64,000 bases of DNA from DASRDR01 sp044867785 (GCA_044867785.1 JBIOVM010000085.1:52639-116638), one strand, 5' to 3'; shown: positions 17,128-25,763, numbered from the stretch's first letter. A program made the numbers and translations. Notes: generated by a model not told the origin, from the sequence alone.

Positions 17128-17715
17128 GTGAGAAGCGCACGGCTGGCAGCGGGGGCGGGCCTCCTGGTGATGGCGGCGACCGCGCTCACGGCGCAGGCGG
17201 ACGTCATCCATCTGAAGAGCGGCGGCACCATCCAGATCGACGCCTGGCGCGACGTCGGGGACGCCGTGGAGTTCAGCCGCGGCGGCGGGATCATCCGGAT
17301 CCTGAAGGCGGACATCAGCCGGATCGAGGGCAGCACCCAGACGCGCGACCTCCGGATGTACTCGGCACCGGCCGGCGCCACCGCCGTGCCGACCGCGTCC
17401 AGCGCGCCGGCCGCGGCCCGCGAGATGTCTCAGGTCCTGAAGGAGGGCGAGGCGCTGTTCACGCAGACCGTGCTGGACGCGCAGGCGAAGGTCGCCGCGT
17501 TCCGCCGGCTCGCGGAGAAGTGGCGGGTCCTCGCGGTTCCCTCCGACCTCCAGGAGCTTCACGGGCGGGCGACCCGGGCGCTCCAGATGTCGACGGAGGC
17601 CTTCGAGGCGGAAGCGGAGGGCACGGCGCCGGACGTCAAGGAGCGGATCGAGTCGGCCAAGAAGGCCTTCGCCGAGGTCCAGGCCGAAGTCGATCGGCAA
17701 TCGAAGGAAGGCTAG
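17128..17715 (+). CDS. Secreted protein with N-terminal beta module and coiled coil
   Basis: The 195-residue product starts at a GTG behind a GGGGGAGGG ribosome binding site and has a signal peptide (about residues 1-24, cleavage near QADV). The mature N-terminus (VIHLKSGGTIQIDAWRDVGD, then VEFSRGGGIIRILKADISRIEG) is a compact beta module found in many exported proteins of unknown role. The C-terminal 100 residues are charged, helical and probably coiled coil. It lies between the two mutase subunit genes and is in the same transcript, which is odd for an exported protein. Confidence 0.7.
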   Translation: MRSARLAAGAGLLVMAATALTAQADVIHLKSGGTIQIDAWRDVGDAVEFSRGGGIIRILKADISRIEGSTQTRDLRMYSAPAGATAVPTASSAPAAAREMSQVLKEGEALFTQTVLDAQAKVAAFRRLAEKWRVLAVPSDLQELHGRATRALQMSTEAFEAEAEGTAPDVKERIESAKKAFAEVQAEVDRQSKEG

Positions 17716-17723
17716 CCCCCTCG

Positions 17724-18134
17724 ATGGACTGCGTCTTCTGCAAGATCCGCGACGGCCAGATCCCCTCGATCCGGGTGTTCGAGGACCAGGACACCATCGC
17801 CTTCATGGACATCAACCCCCTGAACGAGGGGCACTGCCTGGTCGTTCCGCGAGCGCACGCGGCGACGATCTTCGAGATCGAGGAGGCGGACCTCCGGGCG
17901 GCCATCAGCACGACCCGGCGCGTGGCGCGGGCCCTCCGCGAGGGGCTCCGTGCCCAGGGGCTGAACGTGCTGCAGGCGAACGGCGCCGCCGCGTTCCAGT
18001 CGGTGCCGCACCTGCACTTTCACCTGATCCCGCGCTGGAGCGGGGACGGGAAGGGATTCGACTGGACGCCGGTGCCCGGCGACCGCGGCCGGATCCAGGC
18101 GGCGGCGGATCGGATCCGCGGGGCGCTGGCATGA
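17724..18134 (+). CDS. HIT-family nucleotide hydrolase
   Basis: The 136-residue protein has the zinc-binding-type N-terminus (CVFCKI) and the histidine triad HLHFHLIP near residue 95, the catalytic signature of HIT hydrolases. These act on dinucleoside polyphosphates or adenosine phosphoramidates. The start is the ATG 9 bp after the previous stop, giving the usual family length. Upstream in-frame codons lie inside the preceding gene and are ignored. It is co-transcribed with the mutase subunits. Confidence 0.9.
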   Translation: MDCVFCKIRDGQIPSIRVFEDQDTIAFMDINPLNEGHCLVVPRAHAATIFEIEEADLRAAISTTRRVARALREGLRAQGLNVLQANGAAAFQSVPHLHFHLIPRWSGDGKGFDWTPVPGDRGRIQAAADRIRGALA

Positions 18135-18144
18135 GGCGAGGCGC

Positions 18145-18567
18145 GTGAGCGAGGCGGCCGGCCCGGGTGGGGAGCGTAAGCTGCGGATCCTCGTCGGCAA
18201 GCCCGGCCTCGACGGCCACGATCGCGGCGCGAAGATCGTGGCGCGGGCGCTCCGGGACGCGGGCATGGAGGTGATCTACACGGGCCTCCACCAGAGCCCG
18301 GAGGAGATCGTCGCGACCGCGATGCAAGAGGACGTCGACGCCATCGGGCTCTCGGTCCTCTCCGGCGCCCACAACTACCTCTTCGGGCGGGTGCTCGAGC
18401 TCCTCCGCGAGAAGGGGGCCGAGGACGTCGTGGTTTTCGGGGGCGGCATCGTGCCTCCCGAGGACATCGCCCGGCTCAAGGCGGAAGGCGTCCGCGAGAT
18501 CTTCACGCCCGGCACGTCCACCCGCGACATCATCGCCTTCGTGAAAACGCACGTCCGCCGCGCTTGA
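18145..18567 (+). CDS. B12-binding small subunit of the acyl-CoA mutase
   Basis: The 140-residue protein is a free-standing cobalamin-binding domain. The base-off/His-on signature DGHDRG (D-x-H-x-x-G) lies near residue 25, followed by the GLSVLSGAHN and VFGGGIVPPEDIARL segments that complete the nucleotide-tail pocket. It is the partner of the large subunit at 15465. The two are separated by genes for a secreted protein and a HIT protein. Its TGA stop overlaps the TTG start of the next gene. Confidence 0.92.
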   Translation: MSEAAGPGGERKLRILVGKPGLDGHDRGAKIVARALRDAGMEVIYTGLHQSPEEIVATAMQEDVDAIGLSVLSGAHNYLFGRVLELLREKGAEDVVVFGGGIVPPEDIARLKAEGVREIFTPGTSTRDIIAFVKTHVRRA

Positions 18568-20189
18568 GAGCTCGCGGTCTCGACGGCTGGCCGCCTGCGC
18601 TGACCGCGGGGATCCGTCGCGAGCGGCGGCTCGGGCGGGACGTGCTCTGCTACGCCGACCGACCCGCCGGCCTGACAGACCTGCTCGCCGGCGCCGTCGA
18701 GCGGGCGCCCGACCGCGAGGCCGTCGTCGACACCGCCAGCCGCCTGACCTGGCGGGAGCTCCAGCACCGCGTCCGGCGGCTCGCCGCCGGTCTCGCGCGG
18801 CTCGGAGTCGGGCCTGGCGACCGCGTCGCGACCCTCCTCCCGAACGGGGCCCCATTCTGTCTGACCATGTTCGCGGCGCTCGAGCTTGGCGCGCTCGCCG
18901 TCCCGCTCAGCACCAAGCTCCGGCGGGACGAGCTGCGCGTCCTCCTGACGGATTCGGCCCCGCGCGTCCTCGTGGCCGATCCGGTCTTCTACGGGGAGGT
19001 GGAGCCCTCGCACGGCGACCTGCCCGGTACGACGTGTGTCCTTGCCGGGTCGGGTCACGTCGGCGGGACCATCGCCTTCGCCGATCTGCTCGGCGGGCCA
19101 CCGTGGACGGGTGCGGCGCCGCCCGACGCGACCACGGGCGACGCGCCCGCGCTGATCCTCTACACGTCGGGAACGACGGGCCGCCCGAAGGGCGCGGTCG
19201 CGACGCACGGGAACGTCGTGCACTCCTGTGTCACCTTCGAGCGGGTGTACGGCCTCCGGGACGGCGAGCGCTCGCTGGTCGTGGTGCCCCTCGTTCACGT
19301 GACCGGCCTGATCGCCCAGGTCTGGGCCATGACCGCGGTGGCCGGGACGGTCGTCCTGATGCCGCGCTTCGACGCCGCCGCGGCGCTGCGACTCCTGGCG
19401 GCCGAAGAGATCACGCATCTGGTGGGCGCCCCGACCGTGTACGTGATGCTCATGGCCCAGCCGGACCACCGGGCCGTCCCGCTTCCCCGGCTCCGCGTCC
19501 TCGGCTACGGGGGTGCCCCGATCGCGGGGGAGACGGTTCGACGGCTGCGGGACTGGCTTCCCGGGGCGCGCCTGCACAATACCTACGGGCTCACCGAGAC
19601 GGCCTCTCCCGCCACTTGCCTGGCCGACGCCGACGCGCTCGCGCGGATCGACACGGTGGGCCGCCCGATCCCGGTGGGGGAGTGCCGGACGGTGGACCCC
19701 GCGAGCGGCCGCGAGGCCGCGGCGGACGAGGTCGGCGAGCTCTGGATACGCGGCCCGATGGTCGTGGCCGGATATTGGGGGAACCCGGCGGCCACCGCCG
19801 CCGCGATCGTGGAGGACGGCTGGCTCCGGACCGGCGATCTCGCGACGATCGACGCCGCGGGGTACGTCGCGATCCGGGATCGCATCAAGGACATGATCAA
19901 CCGGGGCGGGGAGAAGGTCTACTGCGTGGAGGTCGAGGAGGCCCTCTGCGGGCATCCGGGGGTGCTGGAAGCCGCCGTGGTCGGCCTTCCGGATCCGGTG
20001 TACGGTGAAAGGGTCAAGGTGTGCGTCGTGCCCCGCCCCGGGGCGCGGCTCGACGGAGCGGACCTCCGGGACTGGACGCGCCAGCGGTTGGCCCGCTTCA
20101 AGGTGCCCGAGGTCGTGGAGATCCTCGAGGCGCTGCCGCGGAATCCGAACGGGAAGGTGATGAAGGCGCTTTTGAGGCAGCCCGCATGA
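18564..20189 (+). CDS. Acyl-CoA synthetase (AMP-forming)
   Basis: The 541-residue enzyme activates a carboxylic acid to its CoA thioester through an acyl-adenylate. The P-loop motif LYTSGTTGRPKGAV is near residue 200. The hinge/A8 region reads RIKDMINRGGEKVYC, and the catalytic Lys is in NPNGKVMK close to the C-terminus. A TTG start overlaps the previous stop (TTGA), so translation is coupled to the mutase small subunit. That context suggests it feeds a short or branched acid into the mutase/dehydrogenase pathway. The substrate is not determinable. Confidence 0.9.
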   Translation: MRARGLDGWPPALTAGIRRERRLGRDVLCYADRPAGLTDLLAGAVERAPDREAVVDTASRLTWRELQHRVRRLAAGLARLGVGPGDRVATLLPNGAPFCLTMFAALELGALAVPLSTKLRRDELRVLLTDSAPRVLVADPVFYGEVEPSHGDLPGTTCVLAGSGHVGGTIAFADLLGGPPWTGAAPPDATTGDAPALILYTSGTTGRPKGAVATHGNVVHSCVTFERVYGLRDGERSLVVVPLVHVTGLIAQVWAMTAVAGTVVLMPRFDAAAALRLLAAEEITHLVGAPTVYVMLMAQPDHRAVPLPRLRVLGYGGAPIAGETVRRLRDWLPGARLHNTYGLTETASPATCLADADALARIDTVGRPIPVGECRTVDPASGREAAADEVGELWIRGPMVVAGYWGNPAATAAAIVEDGWLRTGDLATIDAAGYVAIRDRIKDMINRGGEKVYCVEVEEALCGHPGVLEAAVVGLPDPVYGERVKVCVVPRPGARLDGADLRDWTRQRLARFKVPEVVEILEALPRNPNGKVMKALLRQPA

Positions 20190-20398
20190 TCTGGCGCTTG
20201 ACGCTCGGGATCCTCTGCCTGCTGTTCGCGGTCGAGGAGTTCGTTCGCACGGGGTCGGCGGCGGCCGAGGTGGTCCGGCGCCCCGGGGACCTGGTGGACG
20301 CGCTCCTCGCCGGCGACGGCAGCGCCGGCCCGTGGCTGCTCGCGGCCTACGGGATCCTCATGATGATCCGCGCGTTCTCGGTCGGACGGGACCGCTGA
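20186..20398 (+). CDS. Small two-helix membrane protein
   Basis: The 70-residue protein has two hydrophobic stretches (about residues 3-17 and 48-63) separated by a charged loop. Its ATG overlaps the stop of the acyl-CoA synthetase (ATGA), which supports translation. I do not recognise the family. It lies between an acyl-CoA synthetase and an acyl-CoA dehydrogenase, so a membrane-anchoring or accessory role is possible but unsupported. Confidence 0.6.
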   Translation: MIWRLTLGILCLLFAVEEFVRTGSAAAEVVRRPGDLVDALLAGDGSAGPWLLAAYGILMMIRAFSVGRDR

Positions 20399-20420
20399 CG
20401 GAGTTCCGAGCGGCGCATCC

Positions 20421-21566
20421 GTGGACTTCGAGCTGACGGCCGAGCAGGAGCTGGCGCGGCGCACCGCGCGGGAGTTCGCCGAGGCCGAGGTCGCGCCCGT
20501 CATCGCCCGCTACGACGAGGCCGAGGAGTTCCCCGCGGACCTCATCGCCAAGCTCGGCGGCCTGGGGTTCCTCGGCGCGCTGGTGCCGCCCGAGTACGGC
20601 GGGGCCGGCCTCGACTACGTCGCCTACGCGTCGGTCGTCGAGGAGCTGTCCCGCGTGGACGGGTCCGTCGGCATCACGATGTGGGCCCACAACTCCCTCT
20701 GCACCAACCACCTCTACACCTTCGGCACGCCGGCCCAGCGCGATCGCTACGTGCCGCCCCTGGCGCGCGGCGAGACGCTCGGGGCGTGGGGCCTCACCGA
20801 GCCGGGCTCGGGCTCCGATGCGGCGGCGATGCGGACCACCGCGGTGGAGACGGCGGACGCCTTCGTCCTCGACGGCGCCAAGGCGTTCATCACGAACGCC
20901 ACCGTCGCCGGGACCGCGGTCGTGATGGCCAAGACCGACCCGGCCGCCGGCGGCCGCGGGGTGTCGGCCTTCATCCTGGAGCGAGGGATGCCGGGGTTCC
21001 GCCCCGGGCCGCCCTACCGGAAGCTGGGCCTGCACGCCTCCGACACCGCGGAGCTCGTCCTCGAGGCGGTGCGCGTGCCCAAGGCCAACCTCCTCGGCGA
21101 GCGGAACCGCGGATTCCAGGACACGAAGCAGGTGCTGGAGGGCGGCCGGATCGCCATGGCGGCCATGGCGGTCGGACTGGCCCAGGGCGCGCTCGACCTG
21201 GCGGTCCGGTACGCGAAGGAGCGGCAGGCCTTCGGCCAGCCCATCGGCCAGTTCCAGGGCATCCGGGCGATGCTCGCCGACCTGGCCACCGAGATCGAGG
21301 CGGCGCGGCTCCTCACGCTGCGCGCGGCCTACGGCAAGGACCGTGGTCGCCCCGTCATGCGCGAGGCCTCGATGGCGAAGGTCTTCGCCTCCGAGGTGGC
21401 GGTCCGGTGCGCGACCAAGGCCGTCCAGGTCCATGGCGGCTACGGCTACACGCGCGAGTTTCCGGTGGAGCGCTTCTACCGGGACGCGAAGCTCTGCGAG
21501 ATCGGCGAGGGGACGTCGGAAGTCCAGCGGATGGTCATCGCGCGGCATCTCCTCGCGTCCCGCTGA
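20421..21566 (+). CDS. Acyl-CoA dehydrogenase (third of three)
   Basis: The 381-residue flavoenzyme carries GLTEPGSGSDAAAM near residue 130 and the catalytic Glu363 in IGEGTSEVQRM. The Ile-Gly pair before the catalytic EGT replaces the Tyr of the other two copies, a pattern common in the short-chain/branched-chain subgroup. The VQVHGGYGYTREFPVERFYRDAKL block is intact. The GTG start sits 22 bp after the small membrane protein gene. A thioredoxin-like gene follows 14 bp later. Confidence 0.92.
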   Translation: MDFELTAEQELARRTAREFAEAEVAPVIARYDEAEEFPADLIAKLGGLGFLGALVPPEYGGAGLDYVAYASVVEELSRVDGSVGITMWAHNSLCTNHLYTFGTPAQRDRYVPPLARGETLGAWGLTEPGSGSDAAAMRTTAVETADAFVLDGAKAFITNATVAGTAVVMAKTDPAAGGRGVSAFILERGMPGFRPGPPYRKLGLHASDTAELVLEAVRVPKANLLGERNRGFQDTKQVLEGGRIAMAAMAVGLAQGALDLAVRYAKERQAFGQPIGQFQGIRAMLADLATEIEAARLLTLRAAYGKDRGRPVMREASMAKVFASEVAVRCATKAVQVHGGYGYTREFPVERFYRDAKLCEIGEGTSEVQRMVIARHLLASR

Positions 21567-21580
21567 CCGGAGGAGGACCC

Positions 21581-22312
21581 GTGGACCGCACGAAGACCGT
21601 CGTCACCCCGGAGCGCTACGCGTCGGGCATGACGTTCGACCAGTACCTCGCCTACGTCGCGAGCCCCGAGAACCTCCGCCGGGAGGGCTCCGGCGGCGAG
21701 CCGCGGCGGGACTGGAGCGGCTGGATGCGGAGCTGGTACGACGCCTTCCGGCTCTCCGACGCCCAGTCGGCGGCCATCCGCTGGCTGGCCGCCCAGCCCG
21801 GTGGGCCGCGGCGCATCCTCGCCATCTCCGAGGAGTGGTCGTCCGACTGCCGGCGCGACGTCCCCATGCTCCAGCGCCTCGCCGAGGCCGGCGGGCTCGA
21901 GCTCCGGATCTTCCGGCGCGACGGGCAGCGCTTCGGCCGGAGCCAGGCGCCGAGTCTGGCCGAGGCGCCGGACAGCAACGCGGATCTCATGGCCGAGTTC
22001 CTGAACGAGAAGCGGGGGCAGACCTGGCAGTCGATCCCGGTGGCCGTCGTCTACACGGACGACCTCCGCTACCTCTACCACTACGTGGAGTACCCGCGGA
22101 TCTACGACAAGGACCGCCTCGTCTACGGCCACATCCGCGTCCCGCGGCCCGGCGAGACGCCGGAGGCGACCGCCGCCCGGGTGGAGCGGGAGTTCGGGGC
22201 GCTCCAGGCCTCGCCGTTCTTCCGGATCTGGGCGGCGGCCGCCGCCGACGAGATCCTGTCGGCGCTCCACGAGCGGATCGTTCTCGGCGCGCGCGAGAGC
22301 GCTCACGCATGA
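21581..22312 (+). CDS. Thioredoxin-fold family protein
   Basis: The 243-residue protein starts at a GTG behind GGAGGAC. The central strand-loop-helix reads ILAISEEWSSDCRRDVPMLQRL (about residues 78-99). This matches a bacterial thioredoxin-like family in which the redox motif is reduced to a single Cys (WSSDC). A second cis-Pro-like segment, SIPVAVVY, lies near residue 150. It has no signal peptide, so it is cytoplasmic. With only one Cys at the active site it may bind or reduce via glutathione-type chemistry, or be non-redox. It converges on the SnoaL-like gene. Confidence 0.75.
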   Translation: MDRTKTVVTPERYASGMTFDQYLAYVASPENLRREGSGGEPRRDWSGWMRSWYDAFRLSDAQSAAIRWLAAQPGGPRRILAISEEWSSDCRRDVPMLQRLAEAGGLELRIFRRDGQRFGRSQAPSLAEAPDSNADLMAEFLNEKRGQTWQSIPVAVVYTDDLRYLYHYVEYPRIYDKDRLVYGHIRVPRPGETPEATAARVEREFGALQASPFFRIWAAAAADEILSALHERIVLGARESAHA

Positions 22313-22352
22313 GCCGGCGCTTTCCCGGGCGTCGATCGGTGCCGCCCGCGCC

Positions 22353-22754
22353 TCAGGCCCAGAAGGCGTCGACGGTGCGAGGGTCGTCCGGGTAGAACCA
22401 GGCCTCGACCAGCCGACCGCCCTGGACCCGGTATACGGCGATCTCCTTGCCGCGAAGCGTGCGGCCTCCCCGCTCGGCGCCCCAGTCCACCAGGGCGACC
22501 GCGCGGCGGTCGTTCGCGAGGACGTCCTCCAGCTCCAGGTGGAAGGTGCCTCCCGTGAGCTCCGCCGCCTTGGCCATCATGGCGAGCACGGCCTCGCGCC
22601 CGATCAGGTCACCGGTGTACGGCGGGCGGCTCCCCGCCTCGTGCCAGACGACGTCCGGCGCGAGCGCGTCGCGGACGGCCGCCAGGTCACGCCGAGCGCG
22701 GGCGGCGTAGAACCCGCGGACCAGGCTCTCGTGGGGGTGTGACACGTCCGTCAT
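22353..22754 (-). CDS. SnoaL/NTF2-like fold protein
   Basis: The 133-residue minus-strand protein has the typical layout of the family: an N-terminal helix pair (VRGFYAARARRDLAAVRDALAP), then DVVWHEAG, a GREAVLAMM helix and a curved sheet ending in EAWFYPDD. Members are small hydrolases, isomerases or binding proteins, and the fold alone does not give the reaction. The start at 22754 gives the usual length; longer in-frame extensions run into the opposite-strand gene's promoter. It is divergent from the enoyl-CoA hydratase gene, 88 bp away. Confidence 0.82.
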   Translation of the reverse strand: MTDVSHPHESLVRGFYAARARRDLAAVRDALAPDVVWHEAGSRPPYTGDLIGREAVLAMMAKAAELTGGTFHLELEDVLANDRRAVALVDWGAERGGRTLRGKEIAVYRVQGGRLVEAWFYPDDPRTVDAFWA

Positions 22755-22842
22755 GGTGTCACCCGAGCCCGCGACGGCGCAACGAGGCGCCGACCGGGCG
22801 CGGCGCTTGACACGTCCGGAGGCCCTTGGGAGGGTAGGGCCC

Positions 22843-23637
22843 GTGAAGCTCGGCGGCGCGCACGTCCGGTACGAAGCGGCGGAGGGCGTGGGACGGATCA
22901 CCCTCGCGCGGCCCGCGGTGCTGAACGCCCTCGACGCCCGGCTCGCGGCGGAGCTCGCGCAGGCCGTGGCCGCGGCGGAGTCCGATCGGGACGCGTGGGT
23001 CGTCGTGGTGGCGGGCGAGGGGCGGGCCTTCTCGTCGGGGATGGACCGCAAGGCGCTCTCGGCCGGCGCCATCGGCGAGCCGTTCTTCCGCGACTGGATC
23101 CGAGCGCTGAACGGGCTCGAGGACATGGGCAAGCTCGTGGTGGCGGCGATTCGCGGCTACTGCATCGGCGGCGGCCTCCAGCTCGCCCTCGCCTGCGACT
23201 TTCGCCTGTGCGCGGCCGACGCCGTCCTCGGACTGGGGGCCACCCGGCACGGGTTGATCCCCGACGGCGCCGTCCTCAGGCTCGCCCGCATCGTGGGGCT
23301 CGGCCGGGCCAAGGAGCTGGCGCTCCTGAACGACCACCTGACGCCCGCGCAGGGCCTGGCCATGGGCCTGGTCAACTGGGTCGCGTCCGAGGAGGCCTTC
23401 GAGGCCGAGCTCGGGCGCGTGATCGAGAAGTGCCTCGAGGCGGCGCCGACCGCGGCGCGTCACACGAAGCGGCTGCTCCTCGCCTCGTTCAACGCCGATC
23501 CGCGCGCGTTGATCGACGACGTCGTGGCGGCGCAGATGGAGTGCATGCGCTCCTGGGAGCTGGCCGAGGCGAACCGGTCGTGGGACGAGGGGCGCGACGC
23601 CCGCTTCTTCCCGCCGCCCGCCCGGAGCCGCCCGTGA
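22843..23637 (+). CDS. Enoyl-CoA hydratase/isomerase family protein
   Basis: The 264-residue crotonase-fold protein has the oxyanion-hole loops GEGRAFSSGMDRKAL (about residue 60) and IRGYCIGGGLQLALACD (about residue 100). The usual catalytic Glu pair of hydratases is not fully evident: the second oxyanion region reads LGLGATRHGLIPDGA, where classical hydratases have Glu in a P-E-x-x-x-G pattern. It may therefore be an isomerase, hydrolase or atypical hydratase. The GTG at 22843 behind GGGAGGG is chosen over in-frame upstream codons that would overlap the divergent gene. Its stop overlaps the next start. Confidence 0.85.
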   Translation: MKLGGAHVRYEAAEGVGRITLARPAVLNALDARLAAELAQAVAAAESDRDAWVVVVAGEGRAFSSGMDRKALSAGAIGEPFFRDWIRALNGLEDMGKLVVAAIRGYCIGGGLQLALACDFRLCAADAVLGLGATRHGLIPDGAVLRLARIVGLGRAKELALLNDHLTPAQGLAMGLVNWVASEEAFEAELGRVIEKCLEAAPTAARHTKRLLLASFNADPRALIDDVVAAQMECMRSWELAEANRSWDEGRDARFFPPPARSRP

Positions 23638-25268
23638 ATCCCTTCGACGAGGGCCTGGGCCCGCGCGCCGCCAACCATGCCCCGCTGACGCCGGCGAGCT
23701 TCCTCGCGCGCGCGGCCGCCGTGTATCCGCGGAAGGCCGCCGTCGTCCACGGAGAGAGGACGTACGCCTACGCGGAGCTCTACGCGCGGTCCCGCCGCCT
23801 CGCCTCCGCGCTCGCGCGGCGCGGGATCGGGATCGGCGACACCGTCGCCGTCATGGCTCCGAACGTGCCGGCCATGCTCGAAGCCCACTACGGGGTGCCG
23901 ATGGCGGGCGCGGTGCTGAACGCGCTCAACTACCGGCTCGACGCCCGGACCATCGCCTTCATCCTGCAGCACGCGGACGCCAAGCTGCTGATCACGGACG
24001 CCGAGTTCTCGGAGACGATCGGGCCGGCGCTCCGGCTGTTGCCGCGGCCGATCCCCGTCGTGGACGTGGTCGACGCCCTCGCCGACCCGAGCCGGGGCGG
24101 CGAGCGGCTCGGCGCGACGGACTACGAGGGGCTGCTCGAGGAAGGCGATCCCGCGTACGAGTGGGCGCCCCCGGCCGACGAGTGGCAGGCGCTGGCGCTC
24201 CTCTACACCTCGGGCACGACCGGCGACCCGAAGGGCGTCGTGTACTCGCACCGGGGCGCGTACCTGAACGCCCTCGGCAACGCGCTCGCGCTCGGGCTCG
24301 GGCCGGTCACCGTCTACCTGTGGACCCTGCCGATGTTCCATTGCAACGGATGGACGCACACCTGGGCGGTGACGGCGGTCGGCGGCACTCACGTGTGCCT
24401 CCGCAAGGTCGATCCCGCGCTGATCTTCCGCCTCATCCGCCGCCACGGCGTGACGCATCTCTGCGGGGCGCCCGTGGTGCTGACCGCGCTGATCCACGCG
24501 CCGGCGGAGGTCAAGCTCCGCCCGGACCGCGTCGTCGAGGTCGCGACCGGAGGCGCGGCCCCGCCGTCCGCCGTCATCCTGGCGATGGAGGAGATGGGGT
24601 TCCGGGTGACGCACCTCTACGGGCTGACGGAGTCCTACGGCCCGGCCACGATCTGCGCCGGGCAGCCCGAGTGGCGGGATCTCCCCCTCGCCGAGCGCGC
24701 CGTGCACGCCGCGCGGCAGGGCGTCGCGTACCCCACCGTCGAGGGCCTGATGGTCGCCGACCCGGCGACGCTCGACCCGGTGTCCCGGGACGGCGTCACC
24801 CTGGGCGAGGTCATGCTGCGCGGGAACACCGTGATGAAGGGGTACCTCCGCAATCCCGACGCGACCGAGGCGGCCCTCCGCGGCGGCTGGCTCCACACGG
24901 GCGACCTCGCCGTGTGGCACCCGGATGGCTACATCGAGGTCAAGGATCGGTCGAAGGACATCATCATCACGGGCGGCGAGAACGTCTCGTCACTCGAGAT
25001 CGAAGAGGTGCTGTATCGCCACCCGGCCGTCATGGAAGCCGCCGTCGTCGCGAAGCCGGACGCCCGGTGGGGCGAATCGCCGTGCGCGTTCGTCACGCTG
25101 CGGCCGGATGCGGCGCCGGTCACGGCCGACGGCATCATCGCGTGGTGCCGCGAGCACCTCGCGCACTTCAAGGCCCCCCGCGCCGTGGTCTTCGGCCCGC
25201 TGCCCAAGACCTCGACCGGGAAGATCCAGAAATACGTCCTGCGCGAGCAGGCGAAGGCGGTGGAGTGA
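23634..25268 (+). CDS. Acyl-CoA synthetase of the medium-chain/DmdB type
   Basis: The 544-residue AMP-forming ligase has LLYTSGTTGDPKGVVYSH (P-loop, about residue 195), the metal/adenylate motif HLYGLTESYGP, the RSKDIIITGGENVSSLEIEE hinge and the catalytic Lys in KTSTGKIQK. The PMFHCNGWTHTWAV segment is typical of the subgroup that includes medium-chain acyl-CoA and methylmercaptopropionate-CoA ligases. The GTG start overlaps the hydratase stop (GTGA). With that gene and the CBS gene it forms a three-gene unit. Confidence 0.92.
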   Translation: MNPFDEGLGPRAANHAPLTPASFLARAAAVYPRKAAVVHGERTYAYAELYARSRRLASALARRGIGIGDTVAVMAPNVPAMLEAHYGVPMAGAVLNALNYRLDARTIAFILQHADAKLLITDAEFSETIGPALRLLPRPIPVVDVVDALADPSRGGERLGATDYEGLLEEGDPAYEWAPPADEWQALALLYTSGTTGDPKGVVYSHRGAYLNALGNALALGLGPVTVYLWTLPMFHCNGWTHTWAVTAVGGTHVCLRKVDPALIFRLIRRHGVTHLCGAPVVLTALIHAPAEVKLRPDRVVEVATGGAAPPSAVILAMEEMGFRVTHLYGLTESYGPATICAGQPEWRDLPLAERAVHAARQGVAYPTVEGLMVADPATLDPVSRDGVTLGEVMLRGNTVMKGYLRNPDATEAALRGGWLHTGDLAVWHPDGYIEVKDRSKDIIITGGENVSSLEIEEVLYRHPAVMEAAVVAKPDARWGESPCAFVTLRPDAAPVTADGIIAWCREHLAHFKAPRAVVFGPLPKTSTGKIQKYVLREQAKAVE

Positions 25269-25269
25269 C

Positions 25270-25635
25270 ATGAACATCGCGAGCATCCTGGCCCGCAAAG
25301 GCAGCCGGATCGTGACGTGTCGCGCGGAGCAGTCGATCCGGCAGGCGCTGTCGCTCTTGGCCGAGCACAACATCGGCGCGCTCGTGGTCGTCGACGACGC
25401 CGGCGGGGCGGTCGGCATGCTGTCCGAGCGCGACGTCGTGCGCGAGGCCGCTCGGGACGAGCGGCTGTTCGGGCGCACGGTCGGCGAGATCATGACGCGC
25501 GACGTGATCGTGGGCGTGCCCGTGGACGACCTGCGCGCGGTCCGGCACACGATGACCGAGCGACGGATCCGGCACGTGCCGGTCGTCGCCGACGGCCGGC
25601 TCCTGGGGATCGTGTCCATCGGGGACGTCGTCTAG
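25270..25635 (+). CDS. CBS-domain pair protein, cut short by an amber codon
   Basis: The 121-residue product consists of two CBS motifs (about 8-60 and 73-121; conserved GMLSERDVVRE and GIVSIGDVV). It binds adenine nucleotides in related proteins and is presumably regulatory. A TAG at 25633-25635 follows GDVV directly. The same frame stays open for 21 more sense codons (AELDQYLGEVDTLQTQV and onwards) to a TGA at 25699-25701, restoring the roughly 143-residue length and C-terminal helix usual for stand-alone CBS pairs. This may be a nonsense mutation, a sequencing error or readthrough. TAG is an ordinary stop elsewhere in the window. Confidence 0.82.
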   Translation: MNIASILARKGSRIVTCRAEQSIRQALSLLAEHNIGALVVVDDAGGAVGMLSERDVVREAARDERLFGRTVGEIMTRDVIVGVPVDDLRAVRHTMTERRIRHVPVVADGRLLGIVSIGDVV

Positions 25636-25684
25636 GCGGAGCTCGACCAGTACCTCGGCGAGGTGGACACGCTGCAGACGCAGG

Positions 25685-25763
25685 TCGGGGTCAGGCCTTG
25701 ACGTCCACGCCCATCGGGCCGGCCGCGGGGGGCCCGTGCATGGACGGCCAGGCCTGACCCCGA
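25685..25763. repeat. 79-bp imperfect palindrome between the CBS gene and the reductase
   Basis: TCGGGGTCAGGCCT (25685-25698) is repeated as its exact reverse complement at 25750-25763. Further in, CGTCCA (25702-25707) pairs with 25741-25746 and CGGGCC (25715-25720) with 25731-25736. The element can fold into one long stem from the end of the CBS frame to the A of the next gene's ATG. No T-tract follows. It resembles REP/MITE-type palindromes more than a simple terminator. Confidence 0.6.

Noticed and set aside
22807..22842. TTGACA at 22807 as part of a promoter for the enoyl-CoA hydratase gene
   Set aside because: No acceptable -10 box lies 16-19 bp downstream; TAGGGC is 22 bp away. It remains a lone -35-like hexamer.
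25736..25762. GTG at 25736 as the start of the ferredoxin-NADP reductase
   Set aside because: It would add nine residues not found in the family and would begin inside the palindrome; the ATG at 25763 gives the usual length.
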